64,000 nucleotides of DNA, from contig NZ_CP049298.1 of the NCBI RefSeq assembly GCF_011058315.1, positions 1,116,001 through 1,180,000 on the forward strand, written 5' to 3'. The position numbers were made by a program, and so were the translations under genes. Source of the DNA: Chryseobacterium sp. POL2. GTDB taxonomy: Bacteria; Bacteroidota; Bacteroidia; Flavobacteriales; Weeksellaceae. This document shows, piece by piece, positions 9,036-18,419 of the stretch (the first letter of the stretch is position 1; each line of letters opens with the position of its first letter). The notes beneath the pieces are model-generated. The model saw only the letters and a list, made by a program, of their open reading frames with translations. It did not search any database and was not told where the DNA came from.

Positions 9036-10841
9036 TTAACTTAATGTTGGGATGTTTATCGCGTTAATATTAATTTTAAAATCGGATAATTGTGATTTAA
9101 TTTTAGAAAAATTAGATTTAAAAAAGTGAGTCTGCTCAAACAAATCTTCGTAATAAGAAATTCCTTTTAATAGGTTTTCTTTAAAACTTTCCCATTTTTT
9201 GATTTGTGATTTTGTCAAATCTTCTGAAAAATCAAAAATGTCGTTCCTTAAATATTCAACATACAATTTCAGTTCATTAATAAAGATATTTGGACGCTTA
9301 TTGTCTGGCAAAATATTTTCATAACCATAAATATGGCGAACCATTTCTGCCAAAGACACTTCTTTATCAAAATAGCTAAGATTAGGCCCTGGACAGACGA
9401 CAACGCCTTGCTTCTCGCCTTTTATCGTCATACCTTGTTCCAGATATGCCGAATTTACCAAGCCTACGCACAGACAAGATTTATCCGTAATTGCATTTCG
9501 TTTTCTTTGAAATTGCTCGGGTGAGAAACTCTCTTTTGTCGCTTCCAAATCTGCCAGTTTGATATCTTGGTATTTTTTGGACGCCGTACAAGTTCCTTTT
9601 GGAGAGAGTTCTTTACTTAGCGCCAACAATTTTTTAGGACAAGAACTTCCGAATTTGTTTTTAGAAATATTCTGCTCTTTAATCAACTCGTTGGTCGTAC
9701 CTTTTACCGAATTGAACGGAACACCCAATGGCGAAATATGACTTAAATAGAAATCGGTTTCGGTTGCTTTTGCTAACAAATTTCTTGTTTCGCTATCTAC
9801 AGAAGTCGCTTCTGGAACCAACAAAAACGGCGATCCCCAACCGGCGCTGTCCACCTTGTAATTCGATAATAAAAACTCGTGTTCTTCGGCTGTGCCAATT
9901 CCGCCTTGTACAGATATTTTGATTTCTAAAGGCTGTGCTAAAGTCGGACGAGATTTTTGTTCCAGAGCAGTTTGCAGCAGTGCATGAGCAGAATTTTGCA
10001 ACTCAGTTTTCTTTTGTTTGAATTCTTCCATAATTGGGCCTAGCAAAATACCTTCGGTTGCAAAAGCATGTCCGCCACAGTTGAGCCCCGACTCTATACG
10101 ATATTCTGAAACCCAAAGACCTTTTTTTGCAAGAAAATTACCCTGTATCATCGCAGAACGAAAGTCGCTAACTTTAAGAATAATTTTCTTTTTCAACTCG
10201 CCATTTTCATTTGGATAAAAATCGTCAAACTCCTCCAAATAGCTGTAAAGTCTGGGATTCATCCCCGCAGAAAAGATAACCGAGGAAGTCAATTTGCTTT
10301 TTGCAAAACCTCTTAAGGATGCATGTGCGTCGTTGTACATCGTTGGCAAAGCTGTGTTTTTAACATAGTTATCTTTGTCCACTTTTGTCATAATATTGAC
10401 ATCGATTTCGCCTGGTGTCAAGTTGGTTTCCAAAAGATTTTTAAGATTGTTTTTCCAATCATCTTTTTTATTAATCGCGTTTTGCAAAGCATCTTTCAGC
10501 TCCGAAGTGCCAGGCAACATTCCTACAAAATTTTTAAGGGATTCTGTATTCTTGTTAAGCTCTTCTTTAAAGCTATTAAACTTTTCTTTAACGACATCGT
10601 CCATCATGTTAAGATAAGCCGTGATTCTTTCTGCGCGGTAATCTTCGGCTTTTATAGAAATTGCCTGAAAATCGAAATTAAATTTTTTACTGTAAAACTC
10701 TCTCATTCGTTCGACAATCTCATCATCGATAATCGACACTACAGAAGAGATTCCGTATTGTGCTACCCGAATTGGGCTGTCAATAGTGTAAGCCAAACCC
10801 ATTACTGGAATATGGAAATTATGCACAAGTTTGTTACTCAT
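9036..10841 (-). CDS. Conserved unknown protein, probable TIM-barrel-like with cysteine-rich C-terminal half
   Basis: A 601-residue soluble protein with no signal peptide or membrane segment. I do not recognise a named family; similar sequences in Bacteroidota are, as far as I recall, annotated hypothetical. Visible features: a very regular N-terminus (MGLAYTIDSPIRVAQYG near residue 14); a Gly-rich NCGGHAFATEG motif with C255; and VQGGIGTAEE at 311-320 with AGWGSPFLLVPEAT at 333-346. These last motifs recall the flavin-binding loops of nitronate monooxygenase/PfaD-type TIM barrels. They are followed by clustered cysteines C401, C418, C456, C458 and C483 (the last in CPGPN). The cysteine cluster suggests a metal or Fe-S site (inference). 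It stands alone, divergent from nothing informative. Confidence 0.7.
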   Translation of the reverse strand: MSNKLVHNFHIPVMGLAYTIDSPIRVAQYGISSVVSIIDDEIVERMREFYSKKFNFDFQAISIKAEDYRAERITAYLNMMDDVVKEKFNSFKEELNKNTESLKNFVGMLPGTSELKDALQNAINKKDDWKNNLKNLLETNLTPGEIDVNIMTKVDKDNYVKNTALPTMYNDAHASLRGFAKSKLTSSVIFSAGMNPRLYSYLEEFDDFYPNENGELKKKIILKVSDFRSAMIQGNFLAKKGLWVSEYRIESGLNCGGHAFATEGILLGPIMEEFKQKKTELQNSAHALLQTALEQKSRPTLAQPLEIKISVQGGIGTAEEHEFLLSNYKVDSAGWGSPFLLVPEATSVDSETRNLLAKATETDFYLSHISPLGVPFNSVKGTTNELIKEQNISKNKFGSSCPKKLLALSKELSPKGTCTASKKYQDIKLADLEATKESFSPEQFQRKRNAITDKSCLCVGLVNSAYLEQGMTIKGEKQGVVVCPGPNLSYFDKEVSLAEMVRHIYGYENILPDNKRPNIFINELKLYVEYLRNDIFDFSEDLTKSQIKKWESFKENLLKGISYYEDLFEQTHFFKSNFSKIKSQLSDFKININAINIPTLS

Positions 10842-11024
10842 TAATTATTGTTTTGGTTAGATTTTTAATTATAAACTCAATGAAATTTTAGGAAATTCTC
10901 ACTGAAAACACACAAATTTATTCGTTTCCACATAGTTATGCAAAGAATAGCACCTGCTATTTCGCAGGAAAATCTAATTTAAACTCTTGAAAAATAAGTT
11001 TTCAATTTTTATAAAATCTATAAT

Positions 11025-12284
11025 TTAAGAAATTTGTGTTCCTGTTTTAATGACTGCATTTTTCTTAACAACGATGATCCCGTCTTTTACAGAATAGGTA
11101 TCGTAGTCGCCATCGGGTATGTGTTTTCCGCCAATTATACGAACATTGTCGCCTATTTGGCAGTTTTTATCAATAATAGCGCGTTCGATATAGCAGAATT
11201 TCCCAATGCCAATGTTAGGAATATCGTGACGTTCGTTTTCAAGAATTTCGGCGGTGCTTTGATAATAATCTGCTCCCATAATATAAGAACTCACAATGGT
11301 ACTTCCTTTATCTATTCGGGTTCTGTTACCAATAATGGAATTTTCAATTTTCGTTGCTAAAATGATACAACCATCACCGAAAACAGCTTTACTAACGAAA
11401 GATCCATTAATTTTTGAAGGTGGCAACATTCTCGCTCTTGTATAAATCGGTGATGCACTGAAAAGGTTAAACTGTGGAAGGTCTTGTGCCAAATTTAGAT
11501 TGGCTTCGTAGAAAGACTCGATGGTTCCGATATCTGTCCAATAGCCATCATACTGAAAACTAAGGGTATTGTATTTACCAATAGCTTTGGGAATAAAATC
11601 TTTACCAAAGTCGTCACCGTCATTTTCTTCGAATAATTTTTTCAGGACATTTTTAGAAAAAACATAAATCCCCATGGATGCGAGATAATTTTTGCCTTCG
11701 CGTTTGTTAGCATCTGAAACTTCGGATTTCCAATTGGGAAGGATTTCGGAACTTGGTTTTTCGATAAAATTGGTAATATTACCAGCTTCATCGGATTTTA
11801 GAATTCCGAAACCTGTCGCATCTTTTGCATTAACCGGAATACTTGCAATGCTAATGTCGCCGTTGTTTTTTTCATGAAAGTCGATCATCTCTCGAAAATT
11901 CATTTGGTATAATTGATCGCCTGACAAAATTAAAATATAGTCGTATTCATACTTTGCAAGATGCTTCATCGATTGACGTACGGCATCCGCAGTCCCTTGG
12001 TACCATTGGTCGTTTTCAATATTTTGCTCGGCGGCCAAAATATCGACAAAACCACGACTAAAAATATCAAAATGATAGGTGTTTTTGATATGTGAATTAA
12101 GCGAAGCTGAGTTAAATTGTGTCAAAACTAAAATCCTGTTATAGCCAGAATTAAGACAATTGGATATTGGGATATCAACCAATCGGTATTTTCCTGCGAT
12201 AGATACAGCAGGTTTTGAACGAGAGTCGGTCAATGGAAACAATCTTGTCCCACGTCCGCCTCCCAGAACTACCGAAAATAACAT
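11025..12284 (-). CDS. glgC: Glucose-1-phosphate adenylyltransferase
   Basis: A 419-residue ADP-glucose pyrophosphorylase that makes ADP-glucose from ATP and glucose-1-phosphate, the committed step of bacterial glycogen synthesis. The N-terminal nucleotidyltransferase signature GGGRGTRLFPLT starts at residue 8, with SKPAV and the YRLVDIPISNC stretch just after; GTADAVRQ follows near residue 97. The C-terminal third is a left-handed beta-helix with hexapeptide-like repeats. It is the last gene of a glgB-glgA-glgC set, 62 bp after glgA. Fructose-1,6-bisphosphate-type allosteric control is usual for the family but not readable here. Confidence 0.95.
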   Translation of the reverse strand: MLFSVVLGGGRGTRLFPLTDSRSKPAVSIAGKYRLVDIPISNCLNSGYNRILVLTQFNSASLNSHIKNTYHFDIFSRGFVDILAAEQNIENDQWYQGTADAVRQSMKHLAKYEYDYILILSGDQLYQMNFREMIDFHEKNNGDISIASIPVNAKDATGFGILKSDEAGNITNFIEKPSSEILPNWKSEVSDANKREGKNYLASMGIYVFSKNVLKKLFEENDGDDFGKDFIPKAIGKYNTLSFQYDGYWTDIGTIESFYEANLNLAQDLPQFNLFSASPIYTRARMLPPSKINGSFVSKAVFGDGCIILATKIENSIIGNRTRIDKGSTIVSSYIMGADYYQSTAEILENERHDIPNIGIGKFCYIERAIIDKNCQIGDNVRIIGGKHIPDGDYDTYSVKDGIIVVKKNAVIKTGTQIS

Positions 12285-12346
12285 TTGCTTTCATATTAAT
12301 AAGTCGTGTTTTAGTGTCAAGAAACTAAGTTTCTGAAAATGTTTTG

Positions 12347-13768
12347 TTATTGATTTTCAGCTCTGTATTTGTATAAATGTAAGTAATTTTCTGCAGATTT
12401 CTCCCATGAAAAATTAAAATTCATGTTATTTTCTATTAACATTTTTATCCGTTTTTTATCCTGATAAACAGACAATGCACGTTTTATTGCATGAATTGCA
12501 CTTTCTTCATTAGCTTCTGTAAAATTAAAACCACTTCCGCCACTTGAAATATCCTCAACAGTATCTTTCAATTCGCCAGTATAACGTACAATCGGAATTG
12601 TTCCGTAGCGCATAGCATACATTTGGTTTAATCCGCAAGGCTCAACCCGCGATGGCATAAGTAGAAAATCTGCAGCTGCATATATCTGGTGCGACAAATA
12701 TTCTTTGTATCCCAAATCCAATGCAAAATTGAAATGATATATTTTTTGTAAATCTTTTAAAAGGTGTTCCACATGAGAATCGCCAGAACCCAACACAATA
12801 ATATTAAATTGACCATTGGTTTCTGTTATTGACTTGCTAATAATACCTGGAAGAAGGTCCGCTCCTTTTTCAACAGCGAATCTTCCGATGAATCCAACAA
12901 GTGGCAAATCTACATCCAGACCATATTCTTTACAGATTTCAGATTTGTTTTTCGATTTTCCGATTTCGGCATTTTTAAGGGAATAATGCTGCTTAATCAT
13001 TGGATCTGTTTCTGGATTCCAAACTTCTGTATCTATACCGTTAATTATTCCAAAAGCTTTTTGTCGCTCTTGAAATATTAAAGCTTCAAGCCCTTGAAAG
13101 CTCGTAAACAATTCTTCCAAATAACCTTTAGAAACTGTATTAAAAACATGACAAGATTTTATCATCGCCGCCATTGGATTAATTCTGGAATCCCAATCCA
13201 ACAAACCATAATGACTTGCGTCAAAAAAAGGAAGGTACTTCGACATCAACCAATCCATACTTCCTTGATATTCTCCATTATGAACGGTGCCAACTGTTTT
13301 TACACCTTTTAAAAACTGAAATTCTGGACAATTTTCTATCATAAAAGGCACCAATCCTGTGTGATAATCGTGACAATGTAAAATATCTGGACGAATCTCC
13401 ATAGCGGATAACCAATGTAAAACAGCATGTTGAAAAGCAATAAATTGCTCTGACTCATCCCAATATCCATAGACTTTCTCTCGATCGAGAAGTCCTGGAA
13501 TTTTCACCAAATACAAATCAAAACCCAAATCTTGAGATTTCTCTTTATAGACAATTACGTCATACATCTGCTCTGCTTGATGAATAAATCCCTCAAAAAC
13601 GATTTCAAAATCATGATTATAAACAAAAGCATTGTTATACCAAGGCATTATAACACTTGCTTCTAATCTCATTTTGTTTTGATATTTTGGCAAAGCGCCC
13701 ACAACATCAGCTAATCCACCAACTTTTGCAATGGGATAACATTCCATAGAGAGATGAAAAATTCTCAT
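12347..13768 (-). CDS. glgA: Glycogen synthase (ADP-glucose type, GT5)
   Basis: A 473-residue GT-B fold glycosyltransferase that extends alpha-1,4-glucan chains from ADP-glucose. The N-terminal KVGGLADVVGALP motif (residues 16-28) binds the nucleotide sugar. The second Rossmann domain begins near GFIGRFAVEKGADLLP, and the acidic donor-site motif is seen as MPSRVEPCGLNQMYAMRYG. Length matches E. coli GlgA (477 residues). It sits between glgB (20 bp upstream) and glgC, so the three are probably one transcript. Confidence 0.95.
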   Translation of the reverse strand: MRIFHLSMECYPIAKVGGLADVVGALPKYQNKMRLEASVIMPWYNNAFVYNHDFEIVFEGFIHQAEQMYDVIVYKEKSQDLGFDLYLVKIPGLLDREKVYGYWDESEQFIAFQHAVLHWLSAMEIRPDILHCHDYHTGLVPFMIENCPEFQFLKGVKTVGTVHNGEYQGSMDWLMSKYLPFFDASHYGLLDWDSRINPMAAMIKSCHVFNTVSKGYLEELFTSFQGLEALIFQERQKAFGIINGIDTEVWNPETDPMIKQHYSLKNAEIGKSKNKSEICKEYGLDVDLPLVGFIGRFAVEKGADLLPGIISKSITETNGQFNIIVLGSGDSHVEHLLKDLQKIYHFNFALDLGYKEYLSHQIYAAADFLLMPSRVEPCGLNQMYAMRYGTIPIVRYTGELKDTVEDISSGGSGFNFTEANEESAIHAIKRALSVYQDKKRIKMLIENNMNFNFSWEKSAENYLHLYKYRAENQ

Positions 13769-13788
13769 ATTATTTTATTGTTTTTTTT

Positions 13789-15710
13789 TTAAATGATTCT
13801 TTTCAAAATAAGTCCTGACAATGGTGGTAAACGAAGTTCTAAAGCAAAGTTTCGTCCCATACATTTATTATTCTCGACTTTATTAACATTAGGAATTATG
13901 CCACTTCCGCCATATTTTTTGTCATCCGAATTAAGAATAATTTCCCAAAATTCCCAGTCCACACCAATTTGATAATCCATGCTATTCGGCGTAAGATTAA
14001 GAATCACCATTAGCTGATTCGCCTGATTTTTTGCTTTTCTTAAATATATAAAGACCGAATGATTGCTGTCCTCGCCACTCACCCATTCAAAGCCATTTTT
14101 ATCAAAATTAAAATCATGTAAAGCCGATTCTGTTTTATATAAAATATTAAGATCTTTTACAAAATCTTGCAATTGTCGATGAATAGGATATTCTAAAAGA
14201 TGCCAATCCAATTGACTTTCAAAATTCCATTCGTTGGTTTGTGCAAATTCGCTGCCCATGAACAAAAGTTTAGTACCTGGATTTGTAAACATATAAAGAT
14301 ACAAGGCGCGTAGATTGGCAAATTTTTGCCACTCGTCACCATTCATTTTGTAAATTAAACTGCTTTTACCATGCACAACTTCGTCATGTGATAAGGCCAT
14401 CATGTATTTTTCGTTGAACATATAAAGGCTTGTAAAAGTCAATAAATCTTGATGGTATTTGCGATAAACAGGATCTTTTTTAAAATAGTTAAGCGTATCA
14501 TGCATCCAACCCATCATCCATTTCATATCGAATCCGATGCCGCCCTCCGAAATGGGATGCGTTAATTTGGGAAAATCTGAACTCTCTTCCGCAATCGTTA
14601 TTACATCTGGAAATGCCTCATGAACAGCCAAATTGAAATCTTGCAGAAATTTTTCAGCTTCCAGGTTGACATTTCCTCCAAAAACATTGGGTTCCCACTC
14701 GCCTTCATTCCGCGAATAATCCAAATGCAAAATAGAAGTTACAGCATCAACACGAAGGCCATCTACATGATAGCGATCGAGCCAGAATAGCGCATTGCTA
14801 ATCAAAAAAGATTTGACTTCGGGACGGGCATAATTAAAATATAGGATTTCCAATCTGGATGAAAACCTTTTTTGGGGTCTTCATATTCATATAAAAAGCT
14901 ACCATCAAAACAATGCAAAGCATTGGCATCTCCAGGAAAATGTGAAGGCACCCAATCGAGAATAACGCCAATATTATTTTGATGAAGCTGATCTATCAAA
15001 AACATCAAATCTGTAGGTGCGCCAAAACGAGAAGAAGCTGCAAAAAAGCCAGTAATTTGATAGCCCCAACTCGGATTGTATGGATACTCCATCACGGGCA
15101 TAAATTCCACGTGTGTAAAATTCATTTCTTTAATATAATCAATTAATTCGGGAGCTAATTCTCTGTAAGTTAAATATTGGTTGGGCTTATTTTCGCTCTT
15201 TTTCCAAGAGGCCAGATGCAGTTCGTAAACGGAAATTGGAGAATTATTAATGGATTTTTCCATACGGTCTGCCATCCATTTTTTGTCATGCCAAACATAC
15301 CAAGTTGATGTAATAATAGAGCTTGCCTGGATCGCTTGCTCCATCTTTACAGCAAAAGGATCGCTTTTTTCAAGCAACGCACCTCTTGATGTTCGGATGC
15401 TGTATTTATAAATTTCAGAAATTGTAACACCGGGAATAAAAGTTTCCCAAATTCCCGATTGATCCTCTCTATTTAATAAAGGATGTTTGTAATGACTCCA
15501 ATTATTAAAATCACCAATTACAGAAACTTCCGAAGCATTGGGCGCCCAAACGGAGAAATAAATGCCAGATTCGCCATCTACAACAATCTCATGTGAGCCA
15601 AATTTTTCATAAAGCTTAAAGTGATTACCTGCCAGAAAGAGGTAAATATCGTATTCTGTCCAAAGAGAAAAAGCTTTGGTTTTTGGCATAAACAAGCTGT
15701 TATAAGACAT
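13789..15710 (-). pseudogene. glgB: 1,4-alpha-glucan branching enzyme, interrupted by a one-base frameshift
   Basis: Together the two frames give a complete GlgB of about 640 residues (GH13). The 5' frame (about 15710 down to 14802) holds the CBM48-type module (YFSVWAPNASEVSVIGDFNNW region) and the first half of the barrel. The 3' frame (open from 14853 to 13789) holds the catalytic residues: Asp in LRVDAV, Glu in ITIAEES and His-Asp in ALSHDE. The frames overlap at 14802-14853. The family sequence HPDW..IFNY.R is restored by adding one base in the A4 run at 14836-14839. This is either a real loss of function, a phase-variable run or a sequencing error. No start other than TTG would express the 3' part alone. 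The start at 15710 (MSYNSLF) is preferred to the upstream in-frame ATG at 15734. Confidence 0.85.
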
Positions 15711-16001
15711 TAAGAACCATAGCAAGTTAAACAATAATTAGGAATTGGCAAGTTAAATTTTAGACATTCAGCTAAGTTTTAATTATTAATTAAACGTAAT
15801 GATAAAAACATTCTACATTGCTCAATCAAAATAAAACCATGAAAGCGCTTCGCTTTTGAAATTAGTTAATATTTGCGTAACTTAGTAAAAGATTTTGCAT
15901 TATTAATCAAAGCATTAGACATTGTCACGTTTTTTGCAACATATTAACGACTAATAAAAATCCGAATTGGATTGTTTATAAATTAAAAAAACAAAAACAC
16001 A

Positions 16002-17183
16002 ATGGTACATAAATATCGAGAACTTTTCAATCAGGAATTCACCGACGAAAAATACGCGTTGATGAAAGAGATGATTTATGAAAAAACTGGTCAATATACT
16101 GGTTTTCGTCTTTGCGAAACGCCTGTGTTCTTACCTTATTCTTTTAGGGAAAAAATATTATATGCGGCAGAATCTATTCTTTATCAAATTAATAAAATCC
16201 CGAAAGAGATTTTTGACAAAGCTGTTCCTGCCCATCGTATTGTACCACATGACACCGAAAAACCACATTTTTTGTGCATCGACTTCGGGATTTGTCGTGG
16301 TGCCGACGGCAAGCCCATTCCGCAGTTGATAGAGCTACAAGCTTTTCCTTCGCTTTATGCTTTTGAGGAATTACACCGCGATGTTGTTTTCGAGGTTTTT
16401 CCATTTTTGTCAGAGTTGTCACAAAGGATTCCTTATGACCAACTCATCGAAATTATGAAAGAGGTCATCGTAGGTGATGAAGATCCAAAACATGTTATCC
16501 TCATGGATATTTTTCCGGAACAACAAAAAACAAAAATCGATTTTAAAATCACCGAAGATCTTTTGGGAATCAAAACCGTTTGCCTAAGCAAAATCAAAAA
16601 ATATAACCGTAAAATATATTATGAAAACGATGGCGAACTGATCCAAATTAAACGTATCTATAACCGCGTGGTCCTAGACGAGTTGGACAGAATTGAAGAT
16701 TTTCATCCCGAATTTAACATTCGTGAGGAAGTTGATGTGGATTGGGTAGCGCACCCGAATTGGTATTATAAAATCTCGAAATACATTTTGCCGCTTTTGG
16801 AACATACTTACATCCCGGAAAGTTATTATGCTAACGAATTCCCAGCTGATGAGAATATTGAAGACTATGTCTTAAAGTCGCTATATACCCTCAGCGGTGT
16901 TGGTATTAATCTAAATCCTACCAAAGAAGACCTTGACAATTTAAAAGATCCTTCGCAATATATTTTGCAGAAAAAAGTAGAATATGCAAATGTCTTTAAA
17001 GATCCAAATGGTGATTTTGCCAAAGGAGAAATCCGAATGTTATTTATATGGAAGCCAGGCGATGAGTTCCCAACTTTTCTTAACAATATGGTAACGCTCA
17101 CAAAATCCGATCGGATGAATGAGGATTTTAATATCGCCAATAAAATATGGACAGGAAATTCTTTTGCCTTGTTTGTGAAGTAG
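16002..17183 (+). CDS. Conserved unknown protein with ATP-grasp-like C-terminal region
   Basis: A 393-residue soluble protein that I cannot name. The C-terminal third shows a pattern typical of ATP-grasp ligases: VLKSLYTLSGVGINL with a candidate ATP-binding Lys, then YILQKKVEYANVF, then EIRMLFIW. The N-terminal half has a conserved acidic stretch, LIELQAFPSLYAFEEL. Circularly permuted ATP-grasp enzymes such as the glutathionylspermidine synthase group have comparable motifs, so carboxylate-amine ligation is possible (inference). It is monocistronic and followed by a strong hairpin and a dispersed repeat. The 290 bp upstream of it, back to glgB, hold no gene and only a small GAAGCG-type hairpin near 15842. 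Confidence 0.65.
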   Translation: MVHKYRELFNQEFTDEKYALMKEMIYEKTGQYTGFRLCETPVFLPYSFREKILYAAESILYQINKIPKEIFDKAVPAHRIVPHDTEKPHFLCIDFGICRGADGKPIPQLIELQAFPSLYAFEELHRDVVFEVFPFLSELSQRIPYDQLIEIMKEVIVGDEDPKHVILMDIFPEQQKTKIDFKITEDLLGIKTVCLSKIKKYNRKIYYENDGELIQIKRIYNRVVLDELDRIEDFHPEFNIREEVDVDWVAHPNWYYKISKYILPLLEHTYIPESYYANEFPADENIEDYVLKSLYTLSGVGINLNPTKEDLDNLKDPSQYILQKKVEYANVFKDPNGDFAKGEIRMLFIWKPGDEFPTFLNNMVTLTKSDRMNEDFNIANKIWTGNSFALFVK

Positions 17184-17210
17184 TTGATATTTTTTAATAA
17201 ATAGGTATAG

Positions 17211-17243
17211 AGCGTTGTTAGGGTTTTGAACCCTAACAACGCT
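17211..17243 (+). terminator. Strong terminator hairpin
   Basis: AGCGTTGTTAGGGTT and its exact complement form a 15-base-pair perfect stem around TTG, followed by a T-containing tail. It lies 28 bp after the stop of the ATP-grasp-like gene. Confidence 0.85.
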
Positions 17244-17274
17244 TCTGTTTTATGACAACACCAAAATAGCATCG

Positions 17275-17393
17275 AGAATCTGCGGCCGGGATAGTAAGGG
17301 CGCGAGCGCAGCGAGCGGTCTGAAGAATGGCGACGGAACAAGCCAAGGCTTCTGAAGACGAACCCCCTGAATAGCCCGAAATGCCGCCCAAAT
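17275..17393 (-). repeat. Dispersed structured repeat, copy A (inverted relative to 36696-36815)
   Basis: A GC-rich ~119 bp element between two convergent genes, with a near-identical outer part in a second, inverted copy at 36696-36815. Read on the minus strand, nested complementary blocks are visible: GCGGC (17383-17387) with GCCGC (17282-17286), CGGG/CCCG and AGGG/CCCT, separated by conserved unpaired bases. The interiors of the two copies differ more than the stems, but both keep a TCTTCAGACCGCTCGCT block. This is the behaviour expected of a folded nucleic-acid element, not a coding one. Confidence 0.75.
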
Positions 17394-17400
17394 TATAAAA

Positions 17401-18408
17401 CTAAGACACCAAAAGACTACACCCGCGGATGTCGGAATGGTCTATCCTACCGAGAACTTGGAAGCTTTTGCTAAGTATGTGAGGCGTAGAATTCGCAATG
17501 AGTTTTCCCAAATCCTGCGTGGCGATAAAACTGCACGAATGGCGGTTGGCAAGATCGATAATGTTAATCGCGCCAGTTCTGCCCGCCTCCATGTACGAAA
17601 AAGGATCTTCGGTATTTCGGATTAAAATCCGCATCCAATTGGGACATTCGTAGATATTTTCGCCCAACGAGTAGGCCTGCGACAGCAACTCGGTCATCGA
17701 ATATTCTGAGTAGATTTTTTCGGTTTTGAAACCTTCTTGAAAAATGGCCAGTAATTCATCTTTCGTCATTTCTTCTTTGCGACCTTTCATACCGCCCGTT
17801 TCGATAATGATGAGATTTTCGGTTGAACTAAGTTTTAAGTGTTTTGATTTTAAAGTATCCAAAAAATCGAGCAAGGCAAACGAAACGCCGAAAAGAATGA
17901 CTTTTTTGTCAGAAATACGATTTAGCAATTCTATTAAATCCTCGTGATTGTAGAGAAAATAGCCATTTTCTGGTTTTCCAGATTTTTCGATGAGATAATT
18001 GACCATATAGATTAACGACGAATTTTCGCGTTCCAAATAACTTGGCAACAATCCTAAAAATATAAAATCTTCTGGCTTTCCTATAAACTCTTCAAAACTT
18101 TTATAAATACTTTCCTCATACAAATTAAAATCGGCAATCCAATGTTTGGAAAGATTCTTTTGGGTAGTGCCCGAACTTTGAAAATATTGTTGGCTTGTTT
18201 TGTTTTGATTTAAAACCTTGTGATTTTTGAACATCTCAATCGGCAAAAACGGTATGGCTTCTATGCTATTAACTTCAGAAGGATCAATATTGAGATAATC
18301 GACAAACTTTTTATAAACCTCAACATTTTGATATTGATAACGAAAACAATCCAAAGCTTCTTTTAGAAAATCAGCTTCGGTTTTAATATTAAAAATAGGA
18401 TTTGACAT
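17401..18408 (-). CDS. LuxE/PaaK-type acyl-protein synthetase-like protein
   Basis: A 335-residue protein of the acyl-protein synthetase LuxE family, a branch of the adenylate-forming (ANL) superfamily. Visible elements: the N-terminal FLPIEMFKNHKV region; the QSSGTTQ phosphate-loop motif near residue 93; ETGGMKGRKEEM; and YSEYSMTELLSQAY, the family's adenylate-binding motif. LuxE activates fatty acids for luciferase in luminous bacteria, but no lux genes are here. In Bacteroidota the substrate is unknown. It begins 11 bp after lpxH, implying co-transcription with queD and lpxH. A role near lipid A or acyl metabolism is only inference. Confidence 0.82.
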   Translation of the reverse strand: MSNPIFNIKTEADFLKEALDCFRYQYQNVEVYKKFVDYLNIDPSEVNSIEAIPFLPIEMFKNHKVLNQNKTSQQYFQSSGTTQKNLSKHWIADFNLYEESIYKSFEEFIGKPEDFIFLGLLPSYLERENSSLIYMVNYLIEKSGKPENGYFLYNHEDLIELLNRISDKKVILFGVSFALLDFLDTLKSKHLKLSSTENLIIIETGGMKGRKEEMTKDELLAIFQEGFKTEKIYSEYSMTELLSQAYSLGENIYECPNWMRILIRNTEDPFSYMEAGRTGAINIIDLANRHSCSFIATQDLGKLIANSTPHILSKSFQVLGRIDHSDIRGCSLLVS

Positions 18409-18419
18409 GTCAGAAAAAT

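Noticed and set aside
10953-10968. Small CCTGC/GCAGG hairpin in the spacer between the 601-residue gene and glgC
   Set aside because: Five base pairs and no T-run; too weak to call a terminator.
15842-15857. AAAGCG/CGCTTT hairpin in the 290-bp spacer upstream of the ATP-grasp-like gene
   Set aside because: Small and without T-run or conserved loop. It might belong to a leader but the sequence gives no support.
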